This document shows positions 60,916 to 64,000 of a DNA stretch of 64,000 nt, piece after piece. The notes under the pieces are model-generated. The model was not told where the DNA came from, did no database searches, and worked only from the letters and a program-made list of their open reading frames with translations. Origin of the DNA: Candidatus Dechloromonas phosphorivorans. GTDB lineage: Bacteria > Pseudomonadota > Gammaproteobacteria > Burkholderiales > Rhodocyclaceae. The DNA is taken from NCBI GenBank assembly GCA_016709495.1, contig JADJMS010000046.1, positions 62,001-126,000 on the forward strand. The letters are read 5' to 3'. Both the position numbers and the translations under genes were made by a program. Positions within the stretch are counted from its first letter, which is position 1; the number at the start of each line of letters is the position of its first letter.

Positions 60916-61539
60916 ATGGAACTCAAGGTAATTAATCAGCAAGGTCAGGAAGCTGCTAAGTTGCAGGCTTCTGATGTGCTTTTCGGTCGCGACTTCAATG
61001 AAGCGCTGGTTCATCAGATCGTGGTTGCTTATCAGGCAAATGCGCGTTCAGGTGATCGTCAGCAGAAGGATCGTTCCGAAGTTCGTCATACCACGACCAA
61101 GCCGTGGCGTCAAAAGGGTACGGGCCGTGCTCGTGCTGGTAGTAATGGCAGCCCGTTGTGGCGTGGAGGCGGTCGGATTTTTCCGAATTCGCCGGAAGAG
61201 AATTTCAGCCAGAAGGTTAACAAGAAGATGTTCCGTGCCGGTATGGCATCGATTCTCTCCGAATTGGCTCGTCAGGATCGCCTGCTTGTCGTCGATGATT
61301 TGTCGATAGATGCGCCTAAGACCAAGCTCTTTATGCAAAAGCTTAAAGATATGGGTCTTGAAGGTAATCTTCTGGTCATCACGGATGCGCTTAATGAGAA
61401 TTTGTATCTCTCGTCACGCAATCTGCCTAACGTTCTTGTGCTTGAGGCTCAAGAGGCTGATCCGGTTTCTCTGGTGCGTTTCGCCAAGGTTCTGGTCACC
61501 AAGAACGCCGTGGCTAAGTTCGAGGAGATGTGGGGATGA
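60916..61539 (+). CDS. rplD: 50S ribosomal protein L4
   Basis: Lines the exit tunnel; in Escherichia coli also represses the S10 operon. 207 residues from MELKVINQQGQEAAKLQASD. The tunnel-loop block KPWRQKGTGRARAGSNGSPL is wild-type where macrolide-resistance changes usually fall. Its stop overlaps the rplW start by four bases. Confidence 0.98.
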   Translation: MELKVINQQGQEAAKLQASDVLFGRDFNEALVHQIVVAYQANARSGDRQQKDRSEVRHTTTKPWRQKGTGRARAGSNGSPLWRGGGRIFPNSPEENFSQKVNKKMFRAGMASILSELARQDRLLVVDDLSIDAPKTKLFMQKLKDMGLEGNLLVITDALNENLYLSSRNLPNVLVLEAQEADPVSLVRFAKVLVTKNAVAKFEEMWG

Positions 61540-61838
61540 ACCAGCAACGTCTGATGCAGGTGCTGTTGGCGCCGCAAATTTCGGAAAAGGCTACCTATAT
61601 TGCCGACAAGTATGAGCAAGTTGTTTTTCGTGTTGCCTCCGATGCTACCAAGCCGGAAATTAAGGCGGCAGTTGAGCTGTTGTTCAAAGTTGATGTTGAG
61701 TCCGTTCAGGTCGCCAATGTCAAGGGCAAGGTAAAGCGTTTCAAGGGTTCGGTTGGTCGTCGCAAGGGCTGGAAAAAGGCCTATGTGAGTCTTAAGCCGG
61801 GTCAGGAAATTAATTTTGTTGAAGGGGGGAATGCCTAA
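61536..61838 (+). CDS. rplW: 50S ribosomal protein L23
   Basis: Tunnel-exit protein that docks trigger factor and SRP. 100 residues from ATG 61536 (MNQQRLMQVLLAPQISEKAT), rather than GTG 61530. FKVDVESVQVANVKGKVKRF is the family core. Overlaps rplD by four bases and shares a base with the rplB start. Confidence 0.97.
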   Translation: MNQQRLMQVLLAPQISEKATYIADKYEQVVFRVASDATKPEIKAAVELLFKVDVESVQVANVKGKVKRFKGSVGRRKGWKKAYVSLKPGQEINFVEGGNA

Positions 61839-62665
61839 TGGCACTCGTTAAAGTCAAGCCGACTTCCCCCGGCCGTCGTGCCGTTGTTCAGGTCGTAAAT
61901 GCGAATCTGCACAAGGGCAAGCCGTATGCTGCTCTGGTTGAATCAAAGAATAGCAAGGCTGGCCGGAATCATAACGGTCACATTACGGTTCGCCACCAAG
62001 GTGGTGGTCATAAGCAGTCTTATCGTGTAATTGATTTCAAGCGCGATAAAGATGGTATTCCGGCTAAGGTTGAGCGTTTGGAATACGACCCGAATCGTAC
62101 TGCTAACATTGCGCTGCTTTGTTATGCAGACGGTGAGCGTCGCTACATTATTGCCAATAAGGGCATGGTTGTAGGTCAGCCGGTTATGAGTGGTTCGGAA
62201 GCCCCGATCAAGTCGGGCAATGCATTGCCGATTCGCAATATTCCGGTCGGTACCACCATCTGCTGCGTTGAAATGATGCCAGGCAAGGGTGCGCAACTAG
62301 CGCGTTCAGCTGGTACCTCTGCTCAGCTGCTTGCTCGCGAAGGTATCTATGCTCAGATTCGTCTGCGCTCCGGCGAGGTGCGTCGCGTTCATGTTGAATG
62401 TCGCGCAACCGTTGGTGAAGTGGGTAATGAAGAGAATAACTTGCGCAAGATCGGCAAGGCTGGTGCTAATCGCTGGCGCGGTATTCGCCCGACAGTTCGT
62501 GGTGTTGCCATGAACCCGTGTGATCACCCGCACGGTGGTGGCGAAGGTCGTACCGGCGAAGGTCGCGTACCAGTTAATCCATGGGGCCAGCCGACTAAGG
62601 GCTATCGTACTCGCAGCAACAAACGCACGGACAGCATGATCGTCCAGCGTCGTCATAAGCGTTAA
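61838..62665 (+). CDS. rplB: 50S ribosomal protein L2
   Basis: Needed for subunit joining and peptidyl transfer. 275 residues from MALVKVKPTSPGRRAVVQVV. The C-terminal block MNPCDHPHGGGEGRTGEGRV holds the conserved His near the active centre. The stop of rplW overlaps the start (TAATG). Ten bases before rpsS. Confidence 0.98.
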   Translation: MALVKVKPTSPGRRAVVQVVNANLHKGKPYAALVESKNSKAGRNHNGHITVRHQGGGHKQSYRVIDFKRDKDGIPAKVERLEYDPNRTANIALLCYADGERRYIIANKGMVVGQPVMSGSEAPIKSGNALPIRNIPVGTTICCVEMMPGKGAQLARSAGTSAQLLAREGIYAQIRLRSGEVRRVHVECRATVGEVGNEENNLRKIGKAGANRWRGIRPTVRGVAMNPCDHPHGGGEGRTGEGRVPVNPWGQPTKGYRTRSNKRTDSMIVQRRHKR

Positions 62666-62675
62666 GGGGTAGGAA

Positions 62676-62951
62676 ATGGGACGTTCTCTTAAAAAGGGCC
62701 CGTTTATCGATGCTCATCTGCTCGACAAAGTCGAAGCGGTTCGTGCAAACAATGATAAGCGCCCGATCAAGACATGGTCACGTCGCTCAACGATCCTCCC
62801 CGATTTTATCGGTCTGACGATCGCTGTTCACAATGGCAAGCAGCATATTCCGGTGTTTGTTACCGAAAATATGGTCGGTCACAAGCTGGGCGAGTTTTCG
62901 CTGACCCGTACGTTTAAGGGTCATACCGCCGGCAAAAAGGCCAAGAAGTAA
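62676..62951 (+). CDS. rpsS: 30S ribosomal protein S19
   Basis: Head protein near the A-site finger. 91 residues from MGRSLKKGPFIDAHLLDKVE, with TILPDFIGLTIAVHNGKQHI and EFSLTRTFKGHTAGKKAKK. Preceded by GGGGTAGG. Nine bases before rplV. Confidence 0.98.
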   Translation: MGRSLKKGPFIDAHLLDKVEAVRANNDKRPIKTWSRRSTILPDFIGLTIAVHNGKQHIPVFVTENMVGHKLGEFSLTRTFKGHTAGKKAKK

Positions 62952-62960
62952 GGAGCTGAC

Positions 62961-63290
62961 ATGGAAACTCGTGCAAGTCTACGAGGCGTACGCCTCTCAG
63001 AGCAAAAAGGTCGCTTGGTTGCGGATCTGGTGCGTGGCAAGCCGGTTGGTCAGGCTCTCGACATCCTGGCCTTCTGCCCTAAAAAGGGTGCTGGTATCGT
63101 CAAAAAAGTTCTGGAATCGGCAATTGCCAATGCTGAACACAACGACGGTGCTGATATCGATGAGCTGACGGTGAAAACCATCTACGTCGAAAAAGGCATG
63201 GTGCTGAAGCGTTTTACCGCCCGCGCCAAGGGTCGTGGCAATCGGATCATCAAGCCGACCTGCCATATCTATCTGACCGTTGGTAACTAA
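62961..63290 (+). CDS. rplV: 50S ribosomal protein L22
   Basis: Tunnel protein, 109 residues from METRASLRGVRLSEQKGRLV. The hairpin region KGMVLKRFTARAKGRGNRII and the ending KPTCHIYLTVGN are the family signature, without the deletion seen in macrolide-resistant forms. Preceded by AAGGAG. Nine bases before rpsC. Confidence 0.98.
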   Translation: METRASLRGVRLSEQKGRLVADLVRGKPVGQALDILAFCPKKGAGIVKKVLESAIANAEHNDGADIDELTVKTIYVEKGMVLKRFTARAKGRGNRIIKPTCHIYLTVGN

Positions 63291-63299
63291 GGAAGAGCC

Positions 63300-64000
63300 A
63301 TGGGACAGAAAATAAATCCGACTGGCTTTCGCCTGGCAGTCACAAAAAACTGGAGTTCGCGCTGGTACGCTAACAGCAAGGATTTCCCCGGGATGCTTCA
63401 CGAAGATGTCAAAGTCCGTGAATATCTCAAGCGCAAACTGGCTCACGCCTCTGTTGGTCGTGTTCTGATTGAGCGTCCGGCTAAAAATGCCCGCGTTACC
63501 GTTTTCTCTGCCCGTCCGGGTGTGGTTATCGGTAAAAAGGGTGAGGATATTGAGCAGCTTCGTTCAGATCTTCAGCGCATTATGGGTGTTCCTGTTCATG
63601 TTTCTATCGAAGAAATTCGTAAGCCAGAACTTGATGCCCAGTTAATCGCTGATTCGATCGCTCAGCAGCTTGAAAAGCGCATTATGTTCCGCCGCGCAAT
63701 GAAGCGTGCCATGCAGAATGCCATGCGCCTTGGTGCCAAGGGTATCAAAGTAATGAGCTCGGGTCGTCTGAATGGCGCTGAAATTGCACGTCGTGAGTGG
63801 TATCGCGAAGGTCGTGTGCCACTTCATACATTGCGTGCCGATATCGATTATGCAACCTCGGAAGCTTTGACTACCTATGGCATTATTGGTATCAAAGTCT
63901 GGGTATACAAAGGCGACATGCTTGAGCGTAATGAGCAACCGGAAGTTGTTGAGCCGGCTGCAGATGACCGCCGTCCGCGTCGTGCCCCGGGTAAGCCGGA
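63300..64000 (+). CDS. rpsC: 30S ribosomal protein S3 (cut by the window end)
   Basis: First 233 residues are visible, from ATG 63300 (MGQKINPTGFRLAVTKNWSS). The KH domain has VFSARPGVVIGKKGEDIEQL and the C-terminal domain NGAEIARREWYREGRVPLHT. At the mRNA entry site it helps unwind messages. The frame stays open to the last base, within the charged C-terminal tail (ADDRRPRRAPGKP). Preceded by AAGGAAGAG. Confidence 0.97.
   Translation, partial: MGQKINPTGFRLAVTKNWSSRWYANSKDFPGMLHEDVKVREYLKRKLAHASVGRVLIERPAKNARVTVFSARPGVVIGKKGEDIEQLRSDLQRIMGVPVHVSIEEIRKPELDAQLIADSIAQQLEKRIMFRRAMKRAMQNAMRLGAKGIKVMSSGRLNGAEIARREWYREGRVPLHTLRADIDYATSEALTTYGIIGIKVWVYKGDMLERNEQPEVVEPAADDRRPRRAPGKP

Overview
The window is a chromosomal segment of a Gram-negative betaproteobacterium. 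It most resembles Rhodocyclales (the Dechloromonas/Azonexus type). That rests on remembered protein families and gene order, not on a database search. The main clue is the order tRNA-Tyr, tRNA-Gly, tRNA-Thr, tuf, tRNA-Trp, secE, nusG, rplKAJL, rpoBC, rpsLG, fusA, tuf and the S10 operon. There are no rRNA genes, CRISPR arrays, complete insertion sequences or prophage.

Layout. 148-5050: a branched-chain amino acid ABC transporter operon (livK-H-M-G-F). 5035-8751: a CbbR-like LysR regulator, two TerB-like paralogues around a small unknown gene, and a bicarbonate transporter with its PII-like partner (sbtA-sbtB), followed by about 540 bases without an intact gene that hold the first 25 codons of purE. 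9288-16932: signal transduction, namely a NarX-like kinase with its NarL-type regulator, a chemoreceptor, and a hybrid kinase broken by an in-frame stop. 17085-22240: a secreted unknown, an RlmN-like radical SAM enzyme, a ferredoxin-type reductase, an epimerase, HemJ and an RlmL-like methyltransferase. 22354-24749: a CoA-transferase and two exported small proteins. 24771-28609: lipA-lipB-ybeD-dat-dacA (minus strand). 28648-30537: an NhaR-like regulator and htpX. 30650-36466: a tightly coupled heavy-metal RND operon (czcC-B-A type) ending in a PII-like gene. 36576-41651: a GAF protein, an unknown helical protein, a VOC protein, lgt, ilvD and a small cytochrome c. 41752-64000: tRNAs and the transcription/translation super-cluster, cut off inside rpsC.

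Two loci deserve most attention. The first is the CbbR-like/TerB/SbtA/SbtB locus. Both TerB-like genes carry the same upstream element with identical spacing, and the layout recalls LysR-controlled bicarbonate uptake in cyanobacteria. The second is the PII-like protein translationally coupled to the RND pump; its T-loop region is histidine-rich and lacks the usual modified tyrosine. Both pair a PII-fold sensor with a transporter.

A caution for every reader: the window carries at least ten small indels, most of them in short homopolymers. They break livM, the LysR gene, the sensor kinase (three times), a secreted protein, rlmL, a lipoprotein gene and one tuf copy, and they shorten tRNA-Trp by two bases in conserved stems. 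This pattern points to base-calling error in the assembly more than to real gene decay. Where a gene is clearly continued in another frame, the restored extent is given.
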